From Nitriliruptoraceae bacterium (GTDB lineage: Bacteria > Actinomycetota > Nitriliruptoria > Nitriliruptorales > Nitriliruptoraceae): a stretch of DNA of 14,438 bases. A model generated the notes under the pieces. The model was not told where the DNA came from and did not search any database. It was given only the letters and a program-made list of their open reading frames with translations. Every line of letters starts with the position of its first letter. Positions within the stretch are counted from its first letter, which is position 1. The position numbers and the translations under genes were made by a program. This document shows, one piece after another, positions 1 through 7,576 of the stretch. The stretch covers positions 1 through 14,438 of the forward strand of contig SKNP01000337.1 of NCBI GenBank assembly GCA_007120485.1, read 5' to 3'.

Positions 1-1
1 C

Positions 2-1513
2 GGCGCCTCGCAGCGGCTCAACCTCGTGACCACCGAGCTGCAGGAAGGGGTCATGAAGACCCGGATGCAGCCGATCGGCAACGTGTGGAACAAGCTGCCG
101 CGGGTCGTGCGCGACCTGTCGCTGTCCTGCGGCAAGCAGGTGCGTCTCCTGATGGAGGGCCAGGACACCGAGCTCGACAAGACGATCATCGAGGCGATCA
201 AGGACCCGCTGACCCACCTGGTTCGCAACGCCGTCGATCATGGCATCGAGACCCCAGAGGAGCGCGTCGCGGCCGGCAAGCCCGAAGAAGGGCAGTTGGT
301 GCTGCGCGCCTTCCACGAGGGTGGCCAGGTCAACATCGAGATCGTCGATGATGGAGGCGGCGTCGACGCCGACCGCGTCCGCGCGAAAGCCGTGAGGTCC
401 GGCATCGCGACACAGGACCAGGTGAACCGGCTCAGCGACCGTGAAGCGGTCAACCTGATCTTCTCCGCCGGCTTCTCGACCGCCGCCGAGGTGACCAGCG
501 TCTCGGGTCGTGGTGTGGGTATGGACGTGGTGCGCACCAACATCGAGCGCATCGGTGGCACCGTCGACGTCCAGACCGAACTCGGGCACGGCACCAGCTT
601 CAAGGTCAAGATCCCGCTGACGCTCGCGATCGTGCCGGCCCTGATGGTCTCCAGCGGCGAGGATCGCTTCGCCATCCCGCAGCTGAGCCTGATCGAACTG
701 CTCCGGCTCGACGGCGAGCAGGCGGCATCCGCGATCGAACTGGTCCACGGGGCGCCGGTCTACCGACTGCGTGGCCGCCTGCTGCCGATCGTCGACCTCA
801 CCGGGGAACTCGGCCACGAACGTGACCGCTCGGGGGAAGCCATCAACATCGTGGTCCTCCAGGCCGATGGTCAGAGCTTCGGCCTGATCGTGGACCTGAT
901 CCACGACACCGAGGAGATCGTCGTCAAGCCGCTCGGCTCGCACCTGAAGGAGGCCACCCTGTTCTCGGGGGCGACGATCCTCGGTGATGGTCGGGTGGCG
1001 TTGATCCTGGACGTGCTCGGCATCGCCCAGCGGGCGCGCGTGGTCTCCGAGAGCGCTGAGCGGGCGATGACCGCCGAGGTCGACGAGGCCACGGCGGAGC
1101 TCACCGAACGCCGGACGCTGCTGCTGGTCGAGGTCGGGGATGACCGTCGCGCCGCCATCGCGCTCTCCGACGTCCAACGGCTCGAGGAGTTCCGCGCCGA
1201 CGCGATCGAGCATGCCAGCGGGCAGGAGGTCGTGCAGTACCGCGATGCCATCCTGCCGCTCCGCCGGCTCGGCGACGTGCTGGGCTCCGGCTACGTCGAT
1301 CCGCCCGAGACGCTCGACGTGGTCGTCCACCGAGACGCGGACCGCAGCGTCGGTCTGGTCGTCGGTCGGATCCTCGACATCGTCGAGGAGGACGTGGTGC
1401 TCGAAGGGGGCTCCGGCGGGTTCGGGGTCTTCGGTTCGGCGGTGATCCAGGACCGGGTCACCGATGTGCTCGACATCCAAGCCCTTCTCGGGCACGACCC
1501 GGTGGTGATGTGA
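2..1513 (+). CDS. cheA: Chemotaxis histidine kinase CheA, C-terminal part (5' truncated by window edge)
   Basis: CheA autophosphorylates on receptor control and passes phosphate to CheY and CheB. The reading frame is open from base 2, so the gene begins before the window; the HPt (P1) and P2 domains are not visible. The fragment (503 codons) opens in the dimerisation helix with the typical ELQEGVMKTRMQPIG stretch. The ATPase domain follows: N-box HLVRNAVDHG, G1 box DDGGGV, F-box FSAGFST and G2 box GRGVGMDVV (about bases 200-600). A P5 CheW-like domain runs from about base 600 to 1035. A second, more divergent CheW-like domain spans about 1105-1490 and ends in a V-L-D-I strand. This tandem regulatory domain is less usual than the single P5 of E. 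coli CheA. The stop overlaps the start of cheW by 4 bases. Identity is very secure; only the 5' end is unknown. Confidence 0.97.
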   Translation, partial: GASQRLNLVTTELQEGVMKTRMQPIGNVWNKLPRVVRDLSLSCGKQVRLLMEGQDTELDKTIIEAIKDPLTHLVRNAVDHGIETPEERVAAGKPEEGQLVLRAFHEGGQVNIEIVDDGGGVDADRVRAKAVRSGIATQDQVNRLSDREAVNLIFSAGFSTAAEVTSVSGRGVGMDVVRTNIERIGGTVDVQTELGHGTSFKVKIPLTLAIVPALMVSSGEDRFAIPQLSLIELLRLDGEQAASAIELVHGAPVYRLRGRLLPIVDLTGELGHERDRSGEAINIVVLQADGQSFGLIVDLIHDTEEIVVKPLGSHLKEATLFSGATILGDGRVALILDVLGIAQRARVVSESAERAMTAEVDEATAELTERRTLLLVEVGDDRRAAIALSDVQRLEEFRADAIEHASGQEVVQYRDAILPLRRLGDVLGSGYVDPPETLDVVVHRDADRSVGLVVGRILDIVEEDVVLEGGSGGFGVFGSAVIQDRVTDVLDIQALLGHDPVVM

Positions 1514-1947
1514 TCATGGTCATCCAGTTCTGCAGCTTCCGTCTCGCGCACCTGACCTTCGGTATCGAGGTGGATCGGGTCCAGGAGGTGCTGCGCAGCC
1601 AGGCGCTCACCCCCGTCCCGTTGGCGCACGACGTCGTGCGCGGCCTCATCAACCTCCGGGGGCAGATCGTCACGGCGATCGACCTGCGACGACGCCTCAA
1701 CCTTCCGGAGCGGGAGCCGGGCGAGGAGCCGATGAACATCGTGGTGCGGACCTCGGGGGGCGAGCTCAGCCTGCTGGTCGATGCCATCGGCGACGTCGTC
1801 GATGTCGACGAGGGCACCTTCGAAGGTCCGCCGGAGACGCTGGACGGGGTCGCCCGGGAGCTGATCACCGGGACCTACAAGCTCGATGACCGGCTCCTGC
1901 TGGTGCTGGATACCGATCGCGCGGTGCAGCTGCCGGCCGCCGTCTGA
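1510..1947 (+). CDS. cheW: Chemotaxis adaptor CheW
   Basis: A 145-residue single-domain CheW-like protein. CheW bridges methyl-accepting receptors and the P5 domain of CheA in the membrane-associated receptor array. The family hallmark GLINLRGQIVTAIDLRRRL lies at about residues 45-63, followed by the strand MNIVV and the segment LLVDAIGDVVDV. Length is close to the usual 140-165 residues. The GTG at 1510 overlaps the cheA stop in a GTGA arrangement, suggesting translational coupling; an ATG at 1516 is an alternative start two codons later and neither has a strong Shine-Dalgarno. Followed by a 76-base gap with a hairpin before cheY. Confidence 0.95.
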   Translation: MIMVIQFCSFRLAHLTFGIEVDRVQEVLRSQALTPVPLAHDVVRGLINLRGQIVTAIDLRRRLNLPEREPGEEPMNIVVRTSGGELSLLVDAIGDVVDVDEGTFEGPPETLDGVARELITGTYKLDDRLLLVLDTDRAVQLPAAV

Positions 1948-1957
1948 CCATCCGTGT

Positions 1958-1977
1958 CGATGCGGGGAGCCGCATCG
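1958..1977 (+). other. Intra-operon hairpin between cheW and cheY
   Basis: A perfect 8-bp inverted repeat, CGATGCGG (1958-1965) and CCGCATCG (1970-1977), encloses a GGAG loop. It begins 10 bases after the cheW stop and ends 46 bases before the cheY start. No T-run follows, so a full intrinsic terminator is doubtful. An mRNA processing or stabilising element, or a partial terminator lowering downstream expression, would fit. The hairpin is seen directly; its role is inferred. Confidence 0.45.
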
Positions 1978-2023
1978 CGTCGTCAAGGACCACCACCGTG
2001 TGGCCCAACCTCGGGAGAACGTG

Positions 2024-2392
2024 ATGCAAGCCATCGTGATCGACGACTCACGAGCGACCCGAGCGATCCTCACCCGGATCCTCGAGGACCTCGACTACGA
2101 GGTCGTGCAGGCCGGGGACGGCCGCAAGGCGCTCGAGGTGCTCGAGACCACCCCGGAGGTGGAGCTCGCCCTCGTCGACTGGAACATGCCCGTGATGAAC
2201 GGGCTGGAGTTCGTCCGTCGAGCGCGAGCGGACGAGCGGTACGAGGCGCTGACGATCGTGATGGTCATGACCGAAGGCGACGTCGAGCACATGGTCGCGG
2301 CGTTGGACGCCGGCGCCGACGAGTACGCCATGAAGCCGTTCACCGCCCAGGTCATCCGCGAGAAGCTCGAGCTCCTCGCCGTCGGCAGCTGA
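2024..2392 (+). CDS. cheY: Chemotaxis response regulator CheY (first copy)
   Basis: A stand-alone receiver domain of 122 residues, the usual CheY size. It has the acidic pair D7-D8, the phosphoacceptor D52 in VDWNMP, the conserved T83 and the K104-P105 pair. The aromatic switch position three residues before the lysine is Y101, as in motor-binding CheY proteins, so this copy is the better candidate for the flagellar output. The ATG at 2024 is preceded by GGGAG (2013-2017) at good spacing; the longer upstream frame lacks homology and is ignored. The stop overlaps the GAGGAG ribosome binding site of cheB, indicating coupled translation. Confidence 0.93.
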   Translation: MQAIVIDDSRATRAILTRILEDLDYEVVQAGDGRKALEVLETTPEVELALVDWNMPVMNGLEFVRRARADERYEALTIVMVMTEGDVEHMVAALDAGADEYAMKPFTAQVIREKLELLAVGS

Positions 2393-2403
2393 GGAGCAGG
2401 CCC

Positions 2404-3528
2404 ATGCCCAACGCGCGCGTGCTGGTCGTCGACGATGCGGTGGTCGTCCGCCGGATCGTCACGGACCTGCTCCAGCAGGAACCCGACCTCGAGGTGGTCG
2501 GCACGGCGCCGAACGGCCGCATCGCGCTGCAGAAGATCACCCAGCTGAACCCGGACCTGGTCACCCTCGACGTCGAGATGCCGGTGCTGGACGGCCTGGC
2601 GACCCTCAAGCAGTTGCGCGTCACCCACCCGAACCTGCCCGTGATCATGTTCTCCACCCTCACCGAACGCGGCGCGTCGGTGACGATGGAAGCGCTGATG
2701 AACGGCGCGAACGAGTACGTCACCAAGCCGGCCAACGTCGGCAGCGTCACCGAGGCGATGGCCCGCATCCGTGAGGAGCTGGTCCCCAAGATCCACACGC
2801 TCACCGGACGTAGCGATCGGCCACGGCCAGGTGCGGCCGCCCGCACGGCGGCACCGACCTCCCGGCCGACGGCGCGCCCGGCCCCGCAGCCGGCTCCATC
2901 GCCCCGCCGACGCAGTGCCGCCACGGTCGACTGCGTCGTCATCGGGGTCTCGACCGGTGGCCCCAACGCGCTGGCGGAGGTGGTCCCGGCGCTACCCGGT
3001 GACCTGCGCGTGCCGGTGCTCATCGTCCAGCACATGCCGGCGATGTTCACGCGCCTGCTCGCTGAACGCCTGGACAGCCACGCACCCCTCAACGTCCGCG
3101 AGTCAGCGGGCCGTGAGCCCGTCCGCGCCGGTGACGTCCTGGTCGCTCCGGGTGGCCGACACCTCGAGGTTCGTGCGTCGGGCGGCGGGGCCGTGACCCA
3201 CCTCACCGACGCACCGATGGAGAACTCCTGCCGACCGTCCGTCGACGTGCTCTTCCGGACGGCAGCCAGCGTCTACGGCGACGGGGTGCTGGCGGTGGTG
3301 CTCACCGGGATGGGCGCGGATGGGCGACGCGGGTGTGAACACGTCCGCGAGACCGGTGGCGCGGTCCTGGCCCAGGACCGGCCGACCTCCGTGGTGTGGG
3401 GGATGCCCGGTGCCGTGGTCGAGGCCGGCCTGGTCGACGAGGTGGTGCCCCTCGGTGAGGTCGCGGCACGGATCGCCGCGCGCGTGGGCGCCCCCACGGC
3501 GACGCGGCGGACGGAGGTGGCACGATGA
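2404..3528 (+). CDS. cheB: Chemotaxis methylesterase/glutamine deamidase CheB
   Basis: CheB removes methyl groups from receptor glutamates (and deamidates glutamines) when phosphorylated by CheA, opposing CheR in adaptation. The 374-residue protein has an N-terminal receiver domain (about 1-125) with D10-D11, phosphoacceptor D56 and K108. A Pro/Ala/Arg-rich linker (about 135-172) leads to the C-terminal esterase domain. The catalytic triad is visible as S183 in GVSTGGP, H210 in QHMP and D306 in TGMGADG. A final WGMPGAVVEAG segment is also typical. The ATG at 2404 follows GAGGAG (2391-2396). The gene overlaps cheR by 4 bases (ATGA). Confidence 0.96.
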   Translation: MPNARVLVVDDAVVVRRIVTDLLQQEPDLEVVGTAPNGRIALQKITQLNPDLVTLDVEMPVLDGLATLKQLRVTHPNLPVIMFSTLTERGASVTMEALMNGANEYVTKPANVGSVTEAMARIREELVPKIHTLTGRSDRPRPGAAARTAAPTSRPTARPAPQPAPSPRRRSAATVDCVVIGVSTGGPNALAEVVPALPGDLRVPVLIVQHMPAMFTRLLAERLDSHAPLNVRESAGREPVRAGDVLVAPGGRHLEVRASGGGAVTHLTDAPMENSCRPSVDVLFRTAASVYGDGVLAVVLTGMGADGRRGCEHVRETGGAVLAQDRPTSVVWGMPGAVVEAGLVDEVVPLGEVAARIAARVGAPTATRRTEVAR

Positions 3529-4349
3529 CGCTCAGCACCGCCGACCTGGCCTACGTCCGCGATGTGGTCCGCGAACGGTCCGCGATCGTGCTCGATGACA
3601 GCAAGCGCTACCTCGTCGAGTCCCGCTTGACCCCGATCGCGCGGCAGCAGGGAGCGAGCGACCTCGGTGACCTGGTCGCCAAGCTCCGAGCCGACCGCAG
3701 CGGCCGCCTCCGCGACGTCGTCGTGGATGCGATGACCACCAACGAGACCAGCTTCTTCCGTGACCCGCAGCTGTGGGCGGCGCTGGAACGTTCTTTGCTG
3801 CCGAGCATGATCGAACAGCGACGGTCGCAGCAGGCGCTCAACTTCTGGTGCGGTGCCAGCTCCAGCGGCCAGGAGCCGTACACGCTGGCGATGCTGCTGG
3901 TCGAGCGGTTCCCGCAGGTCGTCCGTGACTGGAACGTGCGCATCATCGCCACCGACATCTCCGCGGACATGCTCGGCCGGGCGGCCGCTGGCCGCTTCAC
4001 CCAGCTGGAGGTCAACCGCGGTCTGGCCGCGCCACGCCTGGTGCGCCACTTCGTCCGCGACGGCGCGCACTGGCGGATCTCGGACCAGCTGCGGCAGATG
4101 GTCGAGTTTCGGTCGCTCAACCTCGTCACCCCGTGGCCGTTCGTGCCGCAGGTCGACGTGTTGTTCCTGCGCAACGTCCTCATCTACTTCGAGCACCAGA
4201 CGAAGAAGGAGATCCTGGCGCGGTGTCGCACCGTGCTGCGGCCCGACGGGCACCTGATCCTCGGGACCTCCGAGACCACCCTGAACATCGACGACCGCTA
4301 CGAGCGCGTGGTGACCGATGGCGCGACGACCTACCGCCAGCTGACCTAA
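3525..4349 (+). CDS. cheR: Chemotaxis receptor methyltransferase CheR
   Basis: An S-adenosylmethionine-dependent methyltransferase that adds methyl groups to receptor glutamates. At 274 residues it has the normal length. The N-terminal helical domain (about 1-75) ends in the family signature TTNETSFFRD. The SAM-binding motif I reads FWCGASSSGQEPYTLAM, a variant of the usual WSAGCSTGEEPY; ATDIS supplies the acidic ribose-binding residue, and FLRNVLIYF matches the conserved CRNVLIYF segment. The start ATG overlaps the cheB stop and has GGAGG at 3513-3517. It forms a coupled adaptation pair with cheB. Confidence 0.96.
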   Translation: MTLSTADLAYVRDVVRERSAIVLDDSKRYLVESRLTPIARQQGASDLGDLVAKLRADRSGRLRDVVVDAMTTNETSFFRDPQLWAALERSLLPSMIEQRRSQQALNFWCGASSSGQEPYTLAMLLVERFPQVVRDWNVRIIATDISADMLGRAAAGRFTQLEVNRGLAAPRLVRHFVRDGAHWRISDQLRQMVEFRSLNLVTPWPFVPQVDVLFLRNVLIYFEHQTKKEILARCRTVLRPDGHLILGTSETTLNIDDRYERVVTDGATTYRQLT

Positions 4350-4359
4350 GGACACGAAC

Positions 4360-4818
4360 ATGCAACTCGCCGAGGTGGAACTCGACCGGATCACCGGGGA
4401 CATCTTCGCGGCGATCCTGGGCCTGACGCTCGACGGACACCGCGCGTCGGACACCTTCCCGCCCGACGAACGCGTGGTGACCGGTGTGGTCCAGATCACC
4501 GGTGACTTCGAAGGTGCGGTCAGCGTCCAGCTGGGCGAGCATCTCGCCCTTCGGGCCGCGCAGCTGATGTTCGCTTTGGAAGCGGATGAGCTGACCGACG
4601 AGGAGGTCACCGACACCGTCGGGGAGCTCGCCAACATGACCGGTGGGAACATCAAATCCGCGCTCGCTGGCAGCAGCGCCCTGTCGTTGCCGTCGGTGAC
4701 CGCCGGACGCGACTACCGCGTCTCGCTGCCGGGCACGGTCATCAAGGATCGGATCGGTCTCGACTGCGATGGTGACCTCGTGGTCGTGGCGCTGATGCAA
4801 CGCGACGTCACCCTCTAG
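4360..4818 (+). CDS. cheX: CheX-like chemotaxis phosphatase
   Basis: A 152-residue protein resembling the CheC/CheX/FliY phosphatase family, which speeds dephosphorylation of CheY. The active-site helix shows the family pattern D/S-x3-E-x2-N as D85, E89 and N92 in DTVGELANMTGGN, followed by a proline at 111. The preceding strand and helix (VSVQLGEHLALRAAQLMFAL, about 54-73) match the CheX layout. CheX proteins are usually 150-160 residues with a single active helix, unlike the two-helix CheC, so CheX fits better. AAGGA at 4348-4352 precedes the ATG. No cheZ, cheC or cheD is visible, so this is probably the main phosphatase. It could be named only as a CheX-domain protein in automated annotation. 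Confidence 0.85.
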   Translation: MQLAEVELDRITGDIFAAILGLTLDGHRASDTFPPDERVVTGVVQITGDFEGAVSVQLGEHLALRAAQLMFALEADELTDEEVTDTVGELANMTGGNIKSALAGSSALSLPSVTAGRDYRVSLPGTVIKDRIGLDCDGDLVVVALMQRDVTL

Positions 4819-4832
4819 GAACCAACCACCCA

Positions 4833-4858
4833 GCCGGCATGCCCCTTGAAGGGCCGGC
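4833..4858 (+). other. Imperfect hairpin between cheX and the second cheY
   Basis: GCCGG (4833-4837) can pair with CCGGC (4854-4858) and CCC (4843-4845) with GGG (4851-4853) around a TTGAA loop, leaving a five-base bulge on the left arm. It lies in the 58-base gap between the two genes, just upstream of the GAAGGAC ribosome binding region (4864-4870). It may tune expression of the second cheY, but could be chance in GC-rich DNA. Confidence 0.3.
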
Positions 4859-4876
4859 CGATCGAAGGACCCGCCC

Positions 4877-5239
4877 GTGAAGATCCTCGTTGTCGACGAC
4901 AGCAAGGCCATGCGCGCCATCGTCAAGCGCGCGCTCTCGACCCTGGATCGGGTCGCGGGTGCGACGATCGTCGAGGCCGTGGACGGCAAGGAAGCGTTCG
5001 CCACCGCGCAGGCTGAGCAGCCCGACCTGATCATCTCCGACTGGAACATGCCGGAGATGACGGGCATCGAACTGCTGCAAGCCCTCAACGAGGCCGGCAC
5101 CTGCCCGAGCTTCGGGTTCGTCACCTCCGAGTCCACCCCGGAGATGCACGAGCTGGCTCGGAGCAACGGCGCGCGCTTCCTGGTGAGCAAGCCGTTCACC
5201 CCGGAGGCGCTGGACGACGCGCTGGCGAGCGCGGTCTAG
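4877..5239 (+). CDS. CheY-like single-domain response regulator (second copy)
   Basis: A 120-residue receiver domain with D7-D8, phosphoacceptor D55 in SDWNMPEMTG, T83 and K105-P106-F107, so phosphorylation chemistry should be intact. It differs from the first CheY at the switch position: the residue three before the lysine is L102 instead of an aromatic residue, and the region reads RFLVSKPF. This suggests a different output, such as a phosphate sink or binding a partner other than the flagellar switch. The start is GTG at 4877 with AAGGAC (4865-4870) upstream. It sits between the CheX-like gene and another possible CheX-like gene, which fits a role tuned by dephosphorylation. Confidence 0.92.
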   Translation: MKILVVDDSKAMRAIVKRALSTLDRVAGATIVEAVDGKEAFATAQAEQPDLIISDWNMPEMTGIELLQALNEAGTCPSFGFVTSESTPEMHELARSNGARFLVSKPFTPEALDDALASAV

Positions 5240-5250
5240 AGGAGCCCGCC

Positions 5251-5736
5251 ATGGCTGCCCGTTGTCCTCTGCCGGCCCGCGCGTCCTTCCGGGACCTGCT
5301 GCGCGACCTGCTCGGACGCCCCGTCACGGTCCGGCCCGGCCCGGACCTCGAACTCGACCCCGACCGCATGTCCTACCTGTCGGGGTTCCGGTTCGACGAC
5401 GGTGAGGTGGCCGCCATCGCCGTCACCGACCTCGATCTGTCGACCGCGGCGGGGGCGGCGATCGGCGCGATGCCGCCGCAGGAGACCCGCCAGGAGGTCG
5501 ACGCGGCGGGCAAGCTCGACGGTGATCTGGTCGAGTTCATGCACGAGGTCATCAACGTCGCATCACGTCTGCTGAACAGCCCGACCACCCCGCACGTGGT
5601 CCTCCGGGAGTTCGATCCGATCCCCGGCGAAGTGGCTGAAGACCTCGCGGCCCTGGCGACCAACCCGGCGGTTCGCCACGACTGGACCGTCGGGGTCGAG
5701 GGCTACGGCGAAGGTCGCATCACCCTGCTGAGCTGA
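5251..5736 (+). CDS. Uncharacterised chemotaxis-operon protein, possibly a degenerate CheX/CheC-like fold
   Basis: A 161-residue protein I do not recognise as a named family. It starts at ATG 5251 after AGAGGAG (5238-5244), 11 bases after the second cheY, so it belongs to the che operon as its last gene. No signal peptide or membrane segment is evident. By eye, its middle resembles the neighbouring CheX: the strand-helix stretch VAAIAVTDLDLSTAAGAAIG (53-72), then a helix with E95, E99 and N102 in EFMHEVINVASRLLN, which retains the ExxN phosphatase pair of CheC/CheX at the same distance. A proline-containing loop and a strand (VVLREF) follow. This is a weak, visually derived similarity; calling it a phosphatase is inference. 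Confidence 0.8.
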   Translation: MAARCPLPARASFRDLLRDLLGRPVTVRPGPDLELDPDRMSYLSGFRFDDGEVAAIAVTDLDLSTAAGAAIGAMPPQETRQEVDAAGKLDGDLVEFMHEVINVASRLLNSPTTPHVVLREFDPIPGEVAEDLAALATNPAVRHDWTVGVEGYGEGRITLLS

Positions 5737-5737
5737 G

Positions 5738-5751
5738 GGTGGAGCACCACC
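5738..5751. terminator. Small hairpin between convergent che operon and pucR
   Basis: GGTGG (5738-5742) and CCACC (5747-5751) form a 5-bp stem with an AGCA loop. It fills most of the 21-base gap between the two convergent stop codons. The position suits a bidirectional terminator, but the stem is short and there is no T-run on either side. Confidence 0.3.
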
Positions 5752-5757
5752 GGAGGG

Positions 5758-7443
5758 TCATCCGCGGGGTTCCAGCCCACGCATCTCCAGCACGAGCAGG
5801 GCCAACTGCACGTCCAGCCGCGTCCGGGCGTCGGTCATGAACGGGCCGACGTGGCCCTCGAGCTTGTCGATGCGGTAGCGCAGCGTGTTGTAGTGGAAGT
5901 GCAGCCGCCGAGCGGCCTCGGCGACGTTGCCCCCGGTGTCCAACAGGACCGACAGGGTGTGCCGCAGGTCGCTCGCGGTCTCGTCCTCGCCGGCGAGTTC
6001 CCCGAGCGTCTCGGTGACGAAGGATCGCAGCTCGTCCTTGTCCTCGACCAGCGACAGCAACCGGTAGGCGCCCAGGTCGTCGAAGTGGACGACGCCACCA
6101 GGACCGTGGATCTTGCGGCCGATGCTCAGGGCGCGGCCCGCTTGCTCGTAGGCGGTGGCGATGCCGGTGACGTGCTCGACGGGGCGGGAGAGCCCCGCGG
6201 ACACCGACCCGCCGGCGGCAGCCATCGCCTCCGCGGCCAGTCGTCGCACGAACCGGCGCGACTCGTCGCGCCCGTCCGGTACATCGAACGCGGCGGTGAG
6301 GATCACCACCTCGTGGCTGAAGCGCACGATCGCCGCGGCCGGGTCGCGCTCGAGCACCGCGCGACGGACGGTGGCGGCCAGCGGTGGCCGCCGCGTGATC
6401 TCGTCCGGCAGCACCAGTTCCGCGGGCTCGTCGAGCCGCAGGACCAGCACGATCAGCGTGCGGTCGAGGTCCCACCCGAACCCGGCCGCACGCCGTCGCG
6501 CATCGTCGGGATCGTCGACCTCCCGGAGCAGGTCGTGCATGAGATCGGAGCGGTACTTGTCCTCGACGGCCTGGACCTCGAGCTGCTTGGTCAGTGTCAG
6601 CGCCGCCACGGTCGCCGCGGTCTCCAGCGCCTGGACGTCGGCGGTCGGTCCGGCCTGCCCCGGGAACGCGACGACGTGACCGTGCTCGCGCAACCCCGCG
6701 ACGATCGGTGCTGTGGCCACCGCGAGCTCGGTGCCGTCGAGCCGGACCCGGGTCCCGCTGAGGGTCAGCTCGGTCGGAAGCGGGTCGCTGAGGCCCTCCA
6801 ACCGGGCGCTGGCCAGGATCCGGCCGTCGGTGCCGACGATCGCGGCGGGTGCATCGACCAGGTCGGCCAGGTCGTGGACGATCTCCGGGAGGCCGTGGCC
6901 GCGCAGCACGAGCTGCAGGAAGGCGTTGTGGATCCGCTCCGAGCGGGCGAGTGCCTGGGCCTGGCGGTTGAGGATACCGGTGAGGACCTCGTTGAGGATC
7001 TCGTCGAACCCGACGTCGTCGGGCAGCTGGATCAGCGGGAAGCCGCGTTCCTCGGCCACCTCCAGGGCGGTGTCGGGCGGCTCGTCGAGGTAGCGACCCA
7101 GCTTGACCCCGACACCGGCGAGCCCGGCATCATCGAGGTCACGGAGCAGCCCCGGAAGCGCGTCGGCCTGTTCCCGCAAGGGGTAGGCGGTGGTCAGCAG
7201 GAACTCGTGGGGCTTGACCCACGGCAGGATGTCGGGGACCTCCATGACGTTGAGCCGTTCGACCCGGCGCTGGAGGCCAGCCCCGCCTGCCAGGACCCGG
7301 GCGGTGGTGAGCGACCGGGCGGCGAGGACCTCCTCGAGGGTCGATGCGCTCGGCCCCCGGTCACCGGTCGAGCCGGTGGCGCTCGAGCCGTCGGTCACCG
7401 AGGTCCTCCCGGTCGGTTCGGCGGTGGGCACGGTGTCGGACAC
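5758..7443 (-). CDS. PucR-family transcriptional regulator
   Basis: A 561-residue regulator of the PucR/CdaR type, a family that commonly controls purine, allantoin and related nitrogen-compound catabolism. The N-terminal PucR ligand domain (about 36-165) contains LNVMEVPDILPWVKPHEFLL, typical of the family. A divergent GGDEF-like middle domain covers about 310-440. The C-terminal helix-turn-helix (about 492-545) contains GNVAEAARRLHFHYNTLRYR, the PucR HTH signature in which the recognition helix carries NTLRYR. The first 35 residues are low-complexity Ser/Thr/Gly. Start GTG (7443-7441 on the - strand) follows GAGGA only three bases away, so a slightly later start is possible. It is divergent from the ring-opening amidohydrolase and is the obvious candidate regulator of the locus; the inducer is unknown. 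Confidence 0.94.
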   Translation of the reverse strand: MSDTVPTAEPTGRTSVTDGSSATGSTGDRGPSASTLEEVLAARSLTTARVLAGGAGLQRRVERLNVMEVPDILPWVKPHEFLLTTAYPLREQADALPGLLRDLDDAGLAGVGVKLGRYLDEPPDTALEVAEERGFPLIQLPDDVGFDEILNEVLTGILNRQAQALARSERIHNAFLQLVLRGHGLPEIVHDLADLVDAPAAIVGTDGRILASARLEGLSDPLPTELTLSGTRVRLDGTELAVATAPIVAGLREHGHVVAFPGQAGPTADVQALETAATVAALTLTKQLEVQAVEDKYRSDLMHDLLREVDDPDDARRRAAGFGWDLDRTLIVLVLRLDEPAELVLPDEITRRPPLAATVRRAVLERDPAAAIVRFSHEVVILTAAFDVPDGRDESRRFVRRLAAEAMAAAGGSVSAGLSRPVEHVTGIATAYEQAGRALSIGRKIHGPGGVVHFDDLGAYRLLSLVEDKDELRSFVTETLGELAGEDETASDLRHTLSVLLDTGGNVAEAARRLHFHYNTLRYRIDKLEGHVGPFMTDARTRLDVQLALLVLEMRGLEPRG

Positions 7444-7510
7444 GGGTCCTCGATGTGACGGATGGTGACCGTGGATTGGCAGGTGATGCTAGCGATACCC
7501 GGGTCCCGTC

Positions 7511-7576
7511 GTTCGAACTCCACATGGAGCACGCACCGGTCGACCCGTTAGGTTGGAGGCCCACGGTCGCGACCGT
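7511..7576. promoter_or_regulatory. Divergent pucR/amidohydrolase control region with clustered palindromes and a -10-like box
   Basis: The 190-base divergent gap holds four symmetric elements: GTTCGAAC (7511-7518), CTCCA-CA-TGGAG (7518-7529), GGTCGACC (7538-7545) and the perfect 14-mer ACGGTCGCGACCGT (7563-7576). A TAGGTT hexamer (7549-7554), matching the actinobacterial TANNNT -10 pattern, would place the transcription start at about 7561, inside or next to the 14-mer. There is no good -35 hexamer at normal spacing, which suits an activator-dependent promoter. The palindromes are seen; PucR binding to any of them is inference. Confidence 0.5.

Noticed and set aside
1954..2403. N-terminal extension of cheB upstream of 2404
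   Set aside because: The open frame runs through the cheY gene in another frame, gives an Arg-rich low-complexity translation, and the ATG at 2404 has GAGGAG upstream and begins the receiver domain.
3273..4655. Long open frame on the - strand across cheB, cheR and cheX
   Set aside because: Crosses three well-supported genes on the other strand and has no motif.
5851..7458. Long open frame on the + strand opposite pucR
   Set aside because: Mirror of codon bias; the translation has no recognisable domain and the - strand shows all PucR domains.
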